Program-made: the position numbers and the translations under genes
Part shown: one piece after another, positions 25,297 through 37,299 of the stretch
Position numbering within the stretch: position 1 is the stretch's first letter
Layout: each line of letters begins with the position of its first letter
Notes under the pieces: generated by a model
Database searches by the model: none
The model's input: the letters and a program-made list of their open reading frames with translations, nothing else
Told to the model about the DNA's origin: nothing
Source of the DNA: Capitella teleta
Lineage: Eukaryota > Annelida > Polychaeta > Capitellidae
Direction of reading: 5' to 3'
DNA length: 64,000 bases
Assembly (NCBI GenBank): GCA_000328365.1
Contig: KB308479.1
Span: forward strand, 473,998 to 537,997

Positions 25297-28200
25297 TCAC
25301 TGTGGATGAGAAAAATTCAAACTCTTCCTAGTTGTCGACGAAGGTGTCAGCCTGCAAAATCCAAATATACCATAAATAATCATATACATTATAAATTAAA
25401 TCACTCAATTGTATTATCGCTCAATTAAATCTAGAGTACTGATTATATATTCGCAAGTACCTCTGTGAGTCGTGCACCTTAGCACGTTTAGCAGCAGGAG
25501 AAAGAGTGGGTGATGGGGAAGAGGCCCTCATCTGCGCATTGAACTGACGCAATCTCTCTGAGGCAGTCTGTGGAAAAAAGGTTAGAGACAAGATGGCAAG
25601 GAGGCTGATACGTACGCCAGAACCACTGCTTTCTCCAAAGCTATAGAGCCTTCTGGTACGCGGGGTCATTGAACTGGGTGAAGGAGGAGGTTTAAAGGTC
25701 ATCGTGTCCCCTTCTTTCATGGGTGAAATGTAAAAGTTCTTTCTTCCTGGCAAACTGCCGGTGTGACAATACATGAAAGATGGTCTTTGCTAAGCGCCTA
25801 CTCACGTATATACAGGACTTGCGCTTGTAGTATTCACAACAGGACTCTTCACTGAGGCAGACCTCTTTGAAAGGAAGAAAGTTCATTGAGGGCTTTCATC
25901 TCCAAAAGGTCACTGACCTGAGGAGAGGGTGTTGAGATGGCCACTAAGTGGTCTTTGAGTTGCTGCATGAATATTTGATTGTAGAACGAGATGATTGAAG
26001 AAGCAGCTTCATCAGGCATTGCAACATGGCGGTAAACCTTAGATGAACACCAATGGTATTGAACAAAAATCAATAACCAATATCAAAATACCTGGGATGA
26101 AGAATGGGGCAGGAGAAGATACTTCTTCACAATGGAACGGAACGTGATGTCTTTTTCTCTGATTTTGCAAACACCATACAACGCACACATGATGACCTGC
26201 GCAATCAGAACTTCATAATCGCTTCTCACAGCAATTGTGCTCCCATTACCTGATCTAAGTGACGATCTTGGAGGATTTTCGTTCGATGACAGATGCATGT
26301 TTCAATGCAGGACCAAATTTGCTTTTGCTATCAAACAAGAATAAGATTAGAATCAGGGTTACAAAGATATAAGAAAAAAATATAAAATAAAACCAACTGA
26401 CCAGATCAGAGTTGAGGTCAAGATGGCCACACAGAATGGACATCCTGTGATGTGCTAAGCGGCATGCTGTGATAAGAGAAGCGTAAGATTACGACGCTGA
26501 TGGAAAGAGAACGTAACCTTTGACGAAAAAGAGGCTGAGTGAATTGGACTGCAGCCAGGGAAGCTGCTGATTCTGCAATTCCTCATCATCACGATTAGAA
26601 AGAAGCGTGTCAAACAGAGGAGACTCCTGCTGTAGATAATCACATTTAATCAAATGGAATATCAACAAATAAAAGCACTGAACTGCTTTCCAAACAACAT
26701 GCAGAATAATCTCGTCTTCAACGTTCTGTAAATGCTGTAAAACGAAAAAGTTTGCATGAATGAGAAATTGAGATGAGGATGAATTACCTTGGCAACGGAC
26801 GAGGGCAGCTGTGTTTCAGCTTTGAGGAAGCTGCCGAGGACCCGAAACAAATCAAAGCCGTGCAAATTGAACACTCTGAGAATCCACTCAAAAGACCCTG
26901 TCAACATACCGTATTGTCTTGGTTAAAAGCACACTCCTAAATAAACGCCCACCCCACCTTTTTCAAAGGAGATATTGATTAATACATGCCCACCAGTGCC
27001 AAGGTATTTTTAGCAGCATTCACAGTGCTAACTCTCTCCCTTCCACTATTAAAGTGCAGAGCAAGCATACAGCAGCGTCAACATAAAGTCATTTATAGTA
27101 GTATAAGTGACCTACATTGCACACACACAGCAGAGCGCAATGCGCCTTTAACACTTGCAGCCATAAATGCTTTAACACATTCACCGCCAAAGACGGTGAT
27201 CACCGTCTTTTCACGCCCAACGCTTGAACGCCAAAGACGAGATTCTTGTCTTTTGCAGTTAAAGCCAAAGGGGTATACAATAACCACTTTAGTGTCATCT
27301 CTGTAATTTTTGAAGAGGTTGACTGAATGCATTGTACAATTTTTGGACATTTCCTCATGATATTTATCGAACTCACCTTCAATATATTAATTATAAATTT
27401 ATAATATAATCACAGAATTATACTTCTAGCGTTGAGACAGCAGTTACTAATTGATTATGTTATATCGCCTCGACAAACCCAAACGAAAGCAGCGAAGCGA
27501 AGAGGAGTTTTCTGTTATAGGGGCTACTTCAGAGCCAACTAAATAGGGAATGAGGGTGGTTGGCGCTTCTGTCATTGCACGTGCTAATCTTTCTCGTCAT
27601 TGCAATCGACAACACTAATTCTTTGAAGTCGCATGTAGCCGCTGACCGGACGAATGAATCAAAACAATCAAGAGTTTTTATTGAAGTTTCAATAATTTTA
27701 TATGGAATTAGTGAGTGATTCGTTGAAATGAAACAACACATGCATCGTTGAAGCGTGGCACGTATATGCGCATGACGCACCTGCCACCTTCTCTCTGTGT
27801 TCATTATTCTACAATCTACATTTTCATTCCTCTTTAGCGCAAAGCCTAAAACTTCAGTCAATTTAGTACATGCACCTAATTCATGCTGTGGCGGTGAATG
27901 TGTTAAGGGACAATGCATGAGTACACCTACAGGCTGATAAAATAATGTGGGAGAGAGTAAGAGTAAAGTTCTAGTAATATCCCTCCCTCTCCCCCCTCCT
28001 GTTGCCATGAAGACAGATCAACCTACACAATAGATTTTCTAGTATGAGGCTCCCAGAACAACAATTATATTTAAATCATAAGCTAATTATTCTGAAATTC
28101 TATTTTGGGAATATTTCTTCAACAAGCCCTGGCATCTGCGTGTATCATAAGATGTCTCCAGCCAATCAGGATCCAATACATGGTCAAGTGACCAGGCAAC

Positions 28201-30586
28201 ATAGGGGCGTGGTTATAGTACAAGCACTCCTTATAAGGAACACAATTGGCCTATTCCCAAAACAATCACCTGGATATTTAATAAGCTGATTCATACTTTT
28301 AAAGAACAAACTTTTGACTGCTCATGGAATATCCAGTGTCTGTCTTGGGAATATGCCAATTGGGTGACCTGTCAGGAATTCTTGTCCTACACATAAGCCT
28401 ACCAGCATTACTAGCAGCAGCCTACTGACACTTCAGCCATGCTGCAGCAGGCTATTTGTCAGATTCTTTGGTTTTAAAAATTTTGAGGGGGTGTTTATGG
28501 AGTGGGCGTATAATTATAGACGTGAAATTGACATGCTCTCAGCCTCTGCCTTAGCGCACTGGGCGTATAACCAAGGCAATACGGTATTAGTATTTAAATA
28601 TTTCAGTTTAGGTTGCATAACTCACAGGAATTGTTGTACGTTGCCATGACAACCTCAATGCAACAAGCAAGTAAAGATTTAAGAAATTTTGCCATTTGTA
28701 AGAGAGCGCTGAGCTCACTTGACGAATCTTCATTCTGCTCCTGTGAACAGTTGAGGGAGTCAAAGAGGAGCATGATGAGGAGCAGATGACTCACAAGTTG
28801 CAGGAGCGAAATGAGCGTCTTGTAGAAGAGTTTGCTGGCCATCTGGAACCGAAGTTCAGCCACATGATCAAAGTCACTCCGCTTGGAGGCCTCAAGAAAC
28901 AAGGTCTGACAGGCCGTCATCTGGTTCAAAATGAAGGGCAGAGGGTCCCCAGCGCATGTCTGAACAGAGAAACCGTCAATACTTCAATCATTCAATATTC
29001 CTTTCAATATACCTGTGCAATTGAGACCAGAGCATGAGGCGGACCATCGGGAGATGACTGCAGAAGGTTGTGAAGCGACTGAACAGAACCCAGGGCAGAT
29101 CTGAAATTCCATCAATATTTCAATACTTCAACGCTGGCTCATTACCTGATGGGAGTCTGCAGGTCAGCAGTGTTGGTCTCTTCTTCTGTTACATTGTTGT
29201 TGGTTTCCCTGTGGGAATAATATTGATGGTGAAATATTGAATGAATGATTGATGAACCTGTGACTGAGAGGAGGCTGCAGGTGAGGATCATTCAGGAGGA
29301 AGAGCGTTTCATCTATGTCCTTTTGTCCCTCATGCATAGATTCATACTCAGATCGGAGCAGCGTAACCTGAAAGGAGGTCAACTTACAGAGGTCAATTGA
29401 AGAGGTCAACTCACATCAACTGAGGGAAGATTGTTGACGTATGGAGCAAACATCTCATCACGCACATTCGCCACCTGAAGGATGAATTAGACGAGTGAAG
29501 ATGAGGAAATAAAGAGTGATAAGTCACCTCGTTGAAGCTGGCATGACACAAACTGCAAAGTTCTCGCAGAAGAATTTCTTCAAATTCTTTATCCTGACAA
29601 GGTGAGCTAAGAAGCAGAGCATCTGAGAGAGACAACATTGATGAACCTTCCATCATTATATATTTACCAAAAGGAGCTTTGAGGAGAAATGCTGGAGATG
29701 TAGCAATTACATGGTGCAGGCAGCAAAGCAGAAGGTGTAGACAGGCGACTAATTCATTCAACCGTAGATGTCCTGCAAAAAAAGATCAGTCAACAGAAGG
29801 AGGAGGTGGGTGGAGGCAATGGTGGAGGCAATGAAGGAGGAGCAGACCTTTGACGGTGATGAACAACAACCAGCATAATTCTCGCTTGGAAGTGGCATCT
29901 CTGAAAATGCTGACAAGCAGCTTGTTGAGTTTAGCGTAGAGAGGGCATGAGACAAGATATTTCAGCCTTAAGTTGCACAAACGATCCAGAACGGACTCAT
30001 TGATGCTGCCCACAATGTCCCGGACGCTCGCTAACTGATCAAACAACTGAGGGACGCTGTGAAAGAAAATTATAATATTGTTCCACAGTAAAATGATGGT
30101 CTCACGTCACCCGAGCTGCTTGCAGAATCTGAGAAGCACTTATTGAAGATTCAGTTGAGCTGAGGGTAAAAAAGAGATAAGCAGGAAGACAGAGAGGGTG
30201 AGGAGGGCACTCACCTCACTGAAATAAACACACACAGTGCAGCCAGACTTCGCTCTGCAATCTGAGGAGAGAAAGTAATATGAATTTCCTAACTTCTGCC
30301 TCAGACATGAACACTCATGTTTTTTGGGGGGAGCAAGATGCATGTCTTCAAAAGGTGGACAGCTTTAAAATACACTTAATAAATAATAATAATAATAAAA
30401 ATTTATTTATATAGCGCAAATATACAAACGTAATGTTTCTAAGCGCACTTCAGCTAAAACGTGTCTCTAACCTGATTGTCGTCAGCTGATATTAAACGTC
30501 TCCCAACCCGAGATCGGATATTTTGTGCGGTGATCAAAATGTTGCCTTCAATTTGTAGCTGGCTGCAAAGTTCTTTGAGTACAAGG
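25297..30586 (-). CDS. RB1: Retinoblastoma-family pocket protein, RB1-like (23 exons; first exon not found)
   Basis: Nuclear tumour-suppressor homologue that binds E2F and LxCxE proteins and restrains S-phase entry. Exons, 5' to 3': 30472-30586, 30215-30261, 30106-30159, 29848-30056, 29668-29772, 29528-29622, 29415-29474, 29258-29367, 29146-29208, 29013-29100, 28795-28959, 28626-28740, 26788-26897, 26684-26734, 26518-26629, 26402-26466, 26250-26327, 26092-26196, 25918-26037, 25806-25864, 25616-25754, 25461-25567, 25297-25351; 741 codons plus stop. N-terminal cyclin-like domain (HLRLNELVACLHLLLCC), then pocket A from TPIRSALGSVQSL including LLACCIEVVMATY, a very short spacer, pocket B (QDRHLDQVIMCALYGVCK), and a tail with NFYISPMKEGD and MTPRTRRLYSFGES. 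VVMATY, the short spacer and MTPRxR..SxGES point to RB1 rather than p107/p130. Several Ser/Thr-Pro sites in the tail suit CDK control. The start exon lies upstream and was not identified. Confidence 0.92.
27172..27906. mobile_element. TTAA-flanked, piggyBac-like non-autonomous element in an RB1 intron
   Basis: The element body is 27176-27902 (727 bp). It begins CACATTCACCGCC, ends with the exact inverse complement, and is flanked by TTAA on both sides (27172-27175, 27903-27906), the target of piggyBac-type transposases. A perfect 22-bp palindrome (AAAGACGGTGATCACCGTCT..) sits next to the left end. No transposase is encoded. The long minus ORF across its right half has no domain. It lies in the 1.7-kb intron between the RB1 exons at 28626 and 26897. 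Confidence 0.65.
30370..30460. repeat. LINE/SINE-type 3' tail with TTTATATAGCGC motif
   Basis: An AATAATAATAAAAATTTATT run is followed by ATATAGCGC and, about 40 bp later, AAGCGCACTT. The same layout (AT-rich head, ...GCGC..., AAGCGC/GCGCTT) recurs near 48820-48865 and 54535-54580, where it adjoins non-LTR retrotransposon sequence. It sits in an RB1 intron. Confidence 0.5.
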
Positions 30587-31839
30587 CTGAAAAAAAAAAA
30601 AAAAAAAAATTAACATACTAATGAATTATTGCCAGCACTTATAAAGATGAAAGCTTTGCATTGATCCCACTTTGACATAAATTAAATATACAAATTGTAT
30701 GATTAATCAAAAATTAATTAAAACTCTTAACAGTCAAATTGTGCATAAAAGATGTAAGCATATATCTTTTTATAAATAATGTTTCTTTGTTTTTGTTCTA
30801 CCTTGCGTGTTCATTGTATTACTATTATGCAAAATAAATATCATAATTTATGATGATGATTAAAAATAATAAGTATAATTTAATTAATAATTATCTTTAA
30901 GTCCTGATCATGCATTAGGCCCTATTAATTTTAGAATTCTGATTTCTCATGTTGTCAATGTGCAACTGAGAACAGAAGAATCATCTTATTTTATGATGAG
31001 CTCACATAGAGTTCCATGACAAGTGAGATGATTTCATAGAAATAGGCTATATTTGGACTGCAATGAAAGCTCCCTCTCAACAAACTGCAAAATTGAATGA
31101 GCATTCATGGCCACTCTTGAAGGGTTCCTGGCTTCCTGCAATCATGCTACCACTGCAAGTCATCAAACAGCCACCTTGAATTTTCATAGGTGAGTGATTA
31201 CGTGAACCATTCATTGACCAAATATAGCGAGTGTTTTCTTCGTGGAGTATGTCTGTGGTTTAGCCCCAAATAAGCTGCAACAAAAGTTTTCAATGGTTTT
31301 GGGTAGTGTTCAGAATGGTTATGGAGCACAAATAGTCAACCAAATCAGATGTCAAGAAAGCTGAAGGATCTAATAAAATCCCAACGACCCTAGCACTTAA
31401 TCAAAAATAGGCCTATTCCTCATAATCATATATCTAGCTACGTACCAAAAAAAAAAAGACTATAGCGAGCCACTAACAGTCCTGCAGTCTGCACGGTAGG
31501 TAAGATCGCAAGTGGTTACCCCTCCCTCGACCCTGGGCTCGAGTCAGTGTGTAGCTCCCCATCATCCCATGCAGTAGCGTAGTCTAGAATACATGATATT
31601 CAGGCCCTTCCGCAGGATGGTTTTAAGGCACCACGGCAACCTCCAAACCCAATACAGGGGAAAGTCAATTCAATACCACAGCACTACTAATATAAAATTA
31701 TGGGTTCAAAGTACATGTACCACCTATATATATATATGAAATGAAGACAAGGCAACACACACTGTAGTTTATTAAACTGCAGCAACCTGCATGTAATATG
31801 AAATGAAGACCAAGACAACACATGCAGTAGTTTTATTAG
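30587..31839. other. AT-rich DNA upstream of the RB1 exons, no gene seen
   Basis: This stretch probably contains RB1's unlocated 5' exon or promoter, but I could not find a start codon plus donor in the right phase. A short direct duplication is visible (about 31735-31785 and 31797-31840, both with GAAATGAAGAC). Confidence 0.4.
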
Positions 31840-32350
31840 CAGAAAAAAAAAGAGATCCACTCCTTGACCTCTAACCTTTCTGAGACACGGTCTTGGCAGA
31901 GGCACAAATCTGACGCCACTCCATCTGGGCCTGGTCATGGTCCAGGTTGAATGATCGGCCGGATCTCCAGTCTCCTCCCTTCCATTTGTAATGTTGCCCA
32001 AGTGTTGTGCAGGCAGAGTGAAGGCGGCAAAGTTCTCCAGCAGGGGCAGGTTGGGGAAGCGGTCAGGTTTTGAGCAATGTGGCGGAGGAAAGACTTGTAG
32101 ATGTTCACTATGAATGCATCATTTGAACCTCAGTTGGTTGCTGCGAATGTAATAGGTTAAAGAGATTTGTTTTATTTGATTATGACTAAACCACTCACTT
32201 GCACTTCAATGTTTTGGCTTCTCAATTTAGCTGATGGCGCCTCACAGCATCTTGATTCACCGTCTGGCGTGGCCTGTCCATCCAAGCAGCAGCCCCTCAG
32301 AGCCATTCACTAAGACCGTCTCTGACTCTGGTGTCGCTGACGCATGGCCG
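31840..32350 (-). pseudogene. Broken remnant of an unidentified coding sequence
   Basis: Read on the minus strand, all three frames in turn give protein-like text with balanced codon use: NIYKSFLRHI, then LPLLENFAAFTLPAQHLGN, then AQMEWRQICASAKTVSQ. No frame stays open. I do not recognise the family. It looks like a decayed gene copy or element; I leave its origin open. Confidence 0.4.
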
Positions 32351-32649
32351 CCGTGTAGGCAGAAAGCACTTCAGGCCTAGTTGTAGCATATGGGTTAATA
32401 CATAAAAAGCAATAAAATTCAATCAACTTGATTACAACATTACTTTAAGCAAATATTTGAAATTTTGAAATCATGAATAAGCAATTGATAGCTTGCAATT
32501 GGACGTCGTTTACGTTGCGTTGCATGCACGCTCAGATGTCGGAATAGCGAGATTCAAAATCTGAGGCGCTATTAACTCCATAAAGTGATAATCTGTGGGG
32601 ACACTCAGAAAATGGATTTATCCAACACAACTTTCACTCAGTATGAAAT

Positions 32650-33621
32650 TACAGTAAAACCTCGATGTGTCGAAGTTCGTGGGGTTAGCTCAATTACTTC
32701 GACTTAGGAATACTTCGACGAAGGGATCGAGGCCGTTATGATATGACCGTTATGATTTCAAATCGTGTTCTGACGTTTTGATTGACGATATGCGCCATGC
32801 ACTTATAAACCGCGAGAGGCTATGATTTTGTGATTGAAACAGTAATTAACAAATATTAATAAAAAAAGTAATGCCAAAAGATGAAATTATCTTGGAAGTC
32901 TTGGGGAAAAAAGAATTCCACAGAAGGTTGTTTGCGTAGCTCTAAAGGTCTCAAGTGTCTTCACGTCTAGCTTGCGTTTTGTAGCCATAGCGATGCTGAT
33001 GATCTAATGATGCTGAAGACTGTTGGTCACTAGATTTTTACTGTTTCTCGCAAAAACACTCTAAACAAATATCTTTTATATTATTGTTGCGTGCTTTGAT
33101 ATTAAAGCTGCCAGAAAGTTCATAACAGATCTAAGACTGGATTTCTTTAATTAACTCTAGCTTCGAATGTGAGTTGTCTTTGGTCGGCAATTCATTAAAG
33201 ATCATCACAAGCACACCAACAACAATTTAATGCCTTAGTTGAGATCCACGGTCCGTTGATCTTTGGAGTCAGCCTCGCTTTGGTCGCGGCTTAAACAGAG
33301 GAGAGATAAAGGCTGCCGACTGCTTTGTGGGGCGGGGATGTTTTGATGTTTTAATTGTAAGCAACTGTGCCTAACTCTCTTTGAAGTAACCAAACTGAGA
33401 AATATGTTTATAGAATTTTTCGACTTCGAGCTATAGATCGAAAATATGTCTCGGGGACACAGAAAACACTTCGACACAGGGATAAATTCGAGAATGAGAT
33501 TTCGAGGGACAGATGTTAATGCTAATGGTAAAGTATAGGAGAATCGTCGGGACTTCGAAAACACTTCGACACAGGGAGACATTCCAGGGACGGGTGTTCG
33601 ACACATCGAGGTTTTACTGTA
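32650..33621. mobile_element. Tigger/pogo-like MITE with 23-bp terminal inverted repeats
   Basis: The body (32652-33619, 968 bp) starts CAGTAAAACCTCGATGTGTC and ends with its exact inverse complement (23 bp identical), flanked by TA on both sides as expected for Tc1/mariner-superfamily insertion. The CAGT..AAACCTCG start is typical of Tigger/pogo elements. No intact transposase is present. The perfect ends suggest fairly recent activity. Confidence 0.8.
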
Positions 33622-34125
33622 TATCAATTGGTATTTAAAACCACAACATATTTCGGATAATAATTTATGATCATCACATGCTACAGAACTCGATGCTATA
33701 GTTTTCAGAGCTCAAAATCGCTTTGGAGTTGTTTCAAAAATTCAAATAATTGTACTCAGTCAGAATTTGAGCGTAATTTGCTCGGGTTTTCGCTAATAAG
33801 ACTAATTGAGGTGTAAGCTTTTGATATTTGTGTATATTTAGGTAGCGTTAGATACTAAATAAATCGAAAACGGGATCCCTTCCTAATTTCATCATCCCCA
33901 CAGATTATTGTCATATAGCGTCTAGGACAAGATTAGGGTGTTATGTAATAAGTTGGAACAAAATTATGATAATGCTAACAGTTTACACAATAATACCACG
34001 TGCTCTGGAGATGTAATGTTCAATCTATAAATGAGTGCGGGCCATGCGGGGATTGATCATTCATAATCGATTTTACAAAGTAATTATATTAATTATTAAT
34101 TTAATGATCACTAGTAATTCTCCAC

Positions 34126-34330
34126 CATACCTCTTTTGACGTCTTGCAACCAGGGAAAATTGTCGACTCAGTTCTTGTTCAGTTGTTTGTATTTCTGCTG
34201 CTTCACTTTGGAGTGATATGAAAGCAGTCCGCTGATTGGTTGAGGCTGCTTCGTATGGCGTTTGTGATTGGCAGCTTTGGGTATGACGCATTGCTTTCCA
34301 GCACAAATATGTCTCAAAGCTTGGAAGTGC
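34126..34330 (-). CDS. Orphan coding-like exon, coiled-coil prone, gene unknown
   Basis: An open minus-strand frame (SLQSEAAEIQTTEQELSRQF followed by SLVARRQKR) ends at an acceptable GT donor (GTATGG) at about 34131. Codon use and a Gln/Glu-rich heptad-like pattern suggest a real exon. I found no partner exons, and the assembly gap at 34679 lies just upstream on this strand. It might belong to an otherwise unseen gene or be the tail of a decayed one. Confidence 0.3.
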
Positions 34331-34678
34331 CTTTCATGCTCTTTTAACAAACAACCTAAACAAAAATTCTAAGAACAGCGGGAAAAAATATCGAACCGCG
34401 ACTGGAAATTAGGCGTGGCTGCACCACGATGTTCGCAGTTAAGGCACCGCGGTGCCATAATGCCCTGGGGAAGGGTTGGTGAGATTGCTTAGCGAACCCT
34501 GGGAAGCTAGTCAGTCACTCAGTGGGGATCTACTCACTGTTCAGCAGGCACTGGACTAGTCAGCTTGCTGTTATTTCTACCATTAGGCTGATTTAACATT
34601 AGCATTACCATAATCTTGTGCAAATGGCCTGCAGGGCTATTTTCACCATCAGGTGCAAATAGCCTGCGCCCTTAATAA

Positions 34679-34729
34679 NNNNNNNNNNNNNNNNNNNNNN
34701 NNNNNNNNNNNNNNNNNNNNNNNNNNNNN
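34679..34729. other. Assembly gap (51 N)
   Basis: A run of 51 N. The true distance and content are unknown, so any gene crossing this point (for example the owner of the exon near 34.2 kb) would be interrupted here. Confidence 1.
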
Positions 34730-35794
34730 GCACACCGATGACAACAGCAGCAATGGCGGCGGAAAGCAGCCGAATTTTAAGAAAATCGATATGTTAGTTG
34801 ATAATTAGTTCGAATCGCCTCAGGTGTGGTCGAAATTTACTCGAGCCTTAGATTTTAGTGTGGGGAACTGAAATATCAACTTGGGTTCAGCCTGTTAGCC
34901 ACCCGGAACACTCAGGCGTGCCTTCGCTGCGACATTCCTCGTCGGACCTACGTCTTCCCCTCTGGGGAAACGTCTCTGCGTCTACTACTTCTAGTACATG
35001 TAATGATCATGTATGCTAATAATATATCTATATATAGTATATGAAATCATTATCATTCATTGTGATCATTATCATTCATTATCAAGTGGCAGTACCAGTG
35101 TCCAGTGCCTCTAGTATTGGACCTTGTCCTTGAAGTTGGACTTGGTAAATTACTAAATAAATACTAAAATTTGAGTAATTCAACTTCAACTTCAAGTACT
35201 AAAAAGTAAATCATATTGACAAATGGGATTATGGCCAGATTTGTGAATTCAAGATCACAATCATTATTATCATTATTCTCGAGCTGATATTTCCTTTAAA
35301 AAAATAAAAAATAAACATGATCCTCACCATTCATCAAGCGCATCACAATTTTCATTAATATTCCTCATTATTGCGCTTTATTTGTTTTCTGTTTGCGGAA
35401 ATCCCGCCAAAATGACGTCACTTAAATAGTCACGTGGTATTGAAAATGCGTTCGGGTAAAATTACGTTAGAATTAGCTGATATACTACAGTCACTGTGAG
35501 TTCCCCAGGGGTAGCGAAGTTCCTTCTAGGATTTAGGGTGATCGTCGGTTACATCTTGTGGTTACATCTTATTGTTCTTGAGGCGTGGCTTGGTAACTTG
35601 TGGATCAAACGCGAGTTGTTATTTAACTTTGGCGTTAACGCGCTTGCTTGCATATACGTTTTGAAATGTTGAACATTGTGCTATGAATGTTGTATATGAT
35701 TGGGACAAACTGAATCAATGAGCAGTTTTAGTGAATGCAAATGATTATAATGACGATTGATCAGGCTATTATTATTATGAATGATGAAAAAAAT

Positions 35795-36787
35795 TTAAAC
35801 GATAAAATTTATTTTAATTTTTATGAAGCGTAAAATTCGCAAAGTGCTCAAAAACACTGCGGCATGGTATACATTAAATGAAGCATGTGAATAGCAAGAT
35901 ATAAAAAGATCAATTATAAAAACAGATAAAGATTGTATAGCACGAATGTAAAAGGGTAATTGGCTCCATAAACGAGGTGCAACATAATTACTAAAAAAAG
36001 TAGAGTAAAACCGACGTGATCTGGTGAAAGTAACGCACATAAACGTATAGCATTTTGCGATCTCACGCCGGATTAAAATTAGAGGGGTAAAGAGTAAGTC
36101 ATTAATAAATAGTAAAAACAAAAGTGAACCAAGGATGGAGCCATGAGGCACACCAGATGATATAAGGAGTGAATCAGATGAACATTTTTCAATAACAACC
36201 TTTTGAGTGCGAAACAACATGTGATCAGTGATCCAGGACAAAAGCTGACCATTAATTCCTTAAAATGAGCGTAATTTATACAAGAAAAGAGGGTGTGAAA
36301 TACAATGAAGAGGCCTTTGAGGAATCAAGGTATATGATGTCGACTTGGCCATTCCTGTCTAGAGCATACCCAATCTAATGATACTCTTTCAGTAGCTGTG
36401 TGGCACAAAAACAACCTTTAGTAAACCAACGCTGCAAAAGATGAAGTTATAATTGTAATTTTTTGGTGACTCTGCAGTGCTGCCCAACTGCGTAACAAGG
36501 CCGGGCGCTGTGTACTACTGTCTATGGTGGTATGCAGGATACAGAACCCTTGGGATTTATCGATAAGAGTAGGGGGAAACCCCGGTCCCGGGCCTTCTGT
36601 TCTGGCGCCCGTATCACCCGAAAGGGTTGGGTGGAGCCGTAAAACCCCATCATGCCTCATGCAAAAGGTAAAGTTATTTTCAACAAGAGGATACAAATGG
36701 TTGAACACAAACTTCTCCATAACTTTGCTAGCTACGCATGAAAGTGAAATAGGACGGAAATTGAACACATTAGAATTGGAATGTGAT
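35795..36787 (-). mobile_element. Degraded non-LTR retrotransposon (Jockey/CR1-like RT) interrupted by a SINE
   Basis: In minus-strand order the pieces are NVFNFRPISLSCVASKVMEK (RT block with the RPISL motif, about 36660-36787), the inserted SINE (36446-36648), QVDIIYLDSSKA (about 36330), then SSGVPHGSILGSLLFLLFIN (RT palm block, about 36090-36160), and a C-terminal block with APRLWSQLPFYIRA (about 35950). The catalytic FADD-type block is missing because the element has an internal deletion after LLFLLFIND. Stops and frame changes elsewhere show it is dead. It is a LINE fragment, not a host gene. Confidence 0.85.
36446..36648 (+). mobile_element. SINE copy 2, lacking the tRNA-like head
   Basis: Matches the body of the full SINE at 43308-43657: GCAGTGCTGCCCAACTGCG, AGAGTAGGGGGAAACCCCGG, and the end GGAGCCGTAAAACCCC. 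The tRNA-derived 5' part is absent, as expected for 5'-truncated retroposition. It is inserted into a LINE, so it is younger than that LINE. Confidence 0.85.
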
Positions 36788-36789
36788 TT

Positions 36790-37080
36790 GGCGCCTGTCC
36801 TTGAACTTGTGCAGCCATCCGTCACTTGCCGTGAGGTCAGAGTGGCCAAGGTTGGTTGTCAGCTTCACGGCCTTTGCCTTGATGATTGGCCCAGAGATGG
36901 GTACAGTTTTGGAGCGCATGCTCTTGAAGCAGAGGTCAAGGGCCTCCTCCACATCCGGATACCGACAGGACGCATCTTCTTTCGGTTCGACCTGGCCTCT
37001 TCAAACTGAGCCTTGATTTGTGGATCCTTTTTGAGCCAGGTTGATAGGGTGCTGGCTGGTACACCATGCTTTGTACAATT
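36790..37080 (-). mobile_element. Tigger/pogo transposase N-terminal fragment (psq + CENP-B HTH)
   Basis: The frame reads KHGVPASTLSTWLKKDPQIK (psq-type helix-turn-helix), then YPDVEEALDLCFKSMRSKTV and PISGPIIKAKAVKL, ending SDGWLHKFKDRR, the classic CENP-B/Tc5 HTH. One frame change separates the two parts (near 36960). The DDE catalytic domain is absent; the fragment ends where the LINE begins. Confidence 0.85.
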
Positions 37081-37299
37081 ACCGGCACGTGTGTATCACG
37101 TTTGCCTCATGTTAACTAACAAAAATTTTTACACCTAACCTAACCAAAAATAACTTAACCTAACCTAACCAAAAATAACCTGCATAGTAACATATACATG
37201 CACCTCATGTCAAACAAACAATATAAGAATGAAATAAAGATCCATAATGTTTATTTATCCATATGAAAACATTTTAATTTACTGGACACAATCTTTTGT

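Noticed and set aside
27529-28008. 159-codon minus ORF in an RB1 intron
   Set aside because: It spans the right end of a TTAA-flanked element and flanking DNA, has no domain, and the RB1 exons splice over it.
31480-31560. tRNA-like GGGCTCGAGTC box
   Set aside because: It resembles a B box but has no matching A box or cloverleaf stems nearby.
36524-37009. 161-codon plus ORF
   Set aside because: Chance read-through of a SINE and the antisense of the LINE and Tigger fragments.
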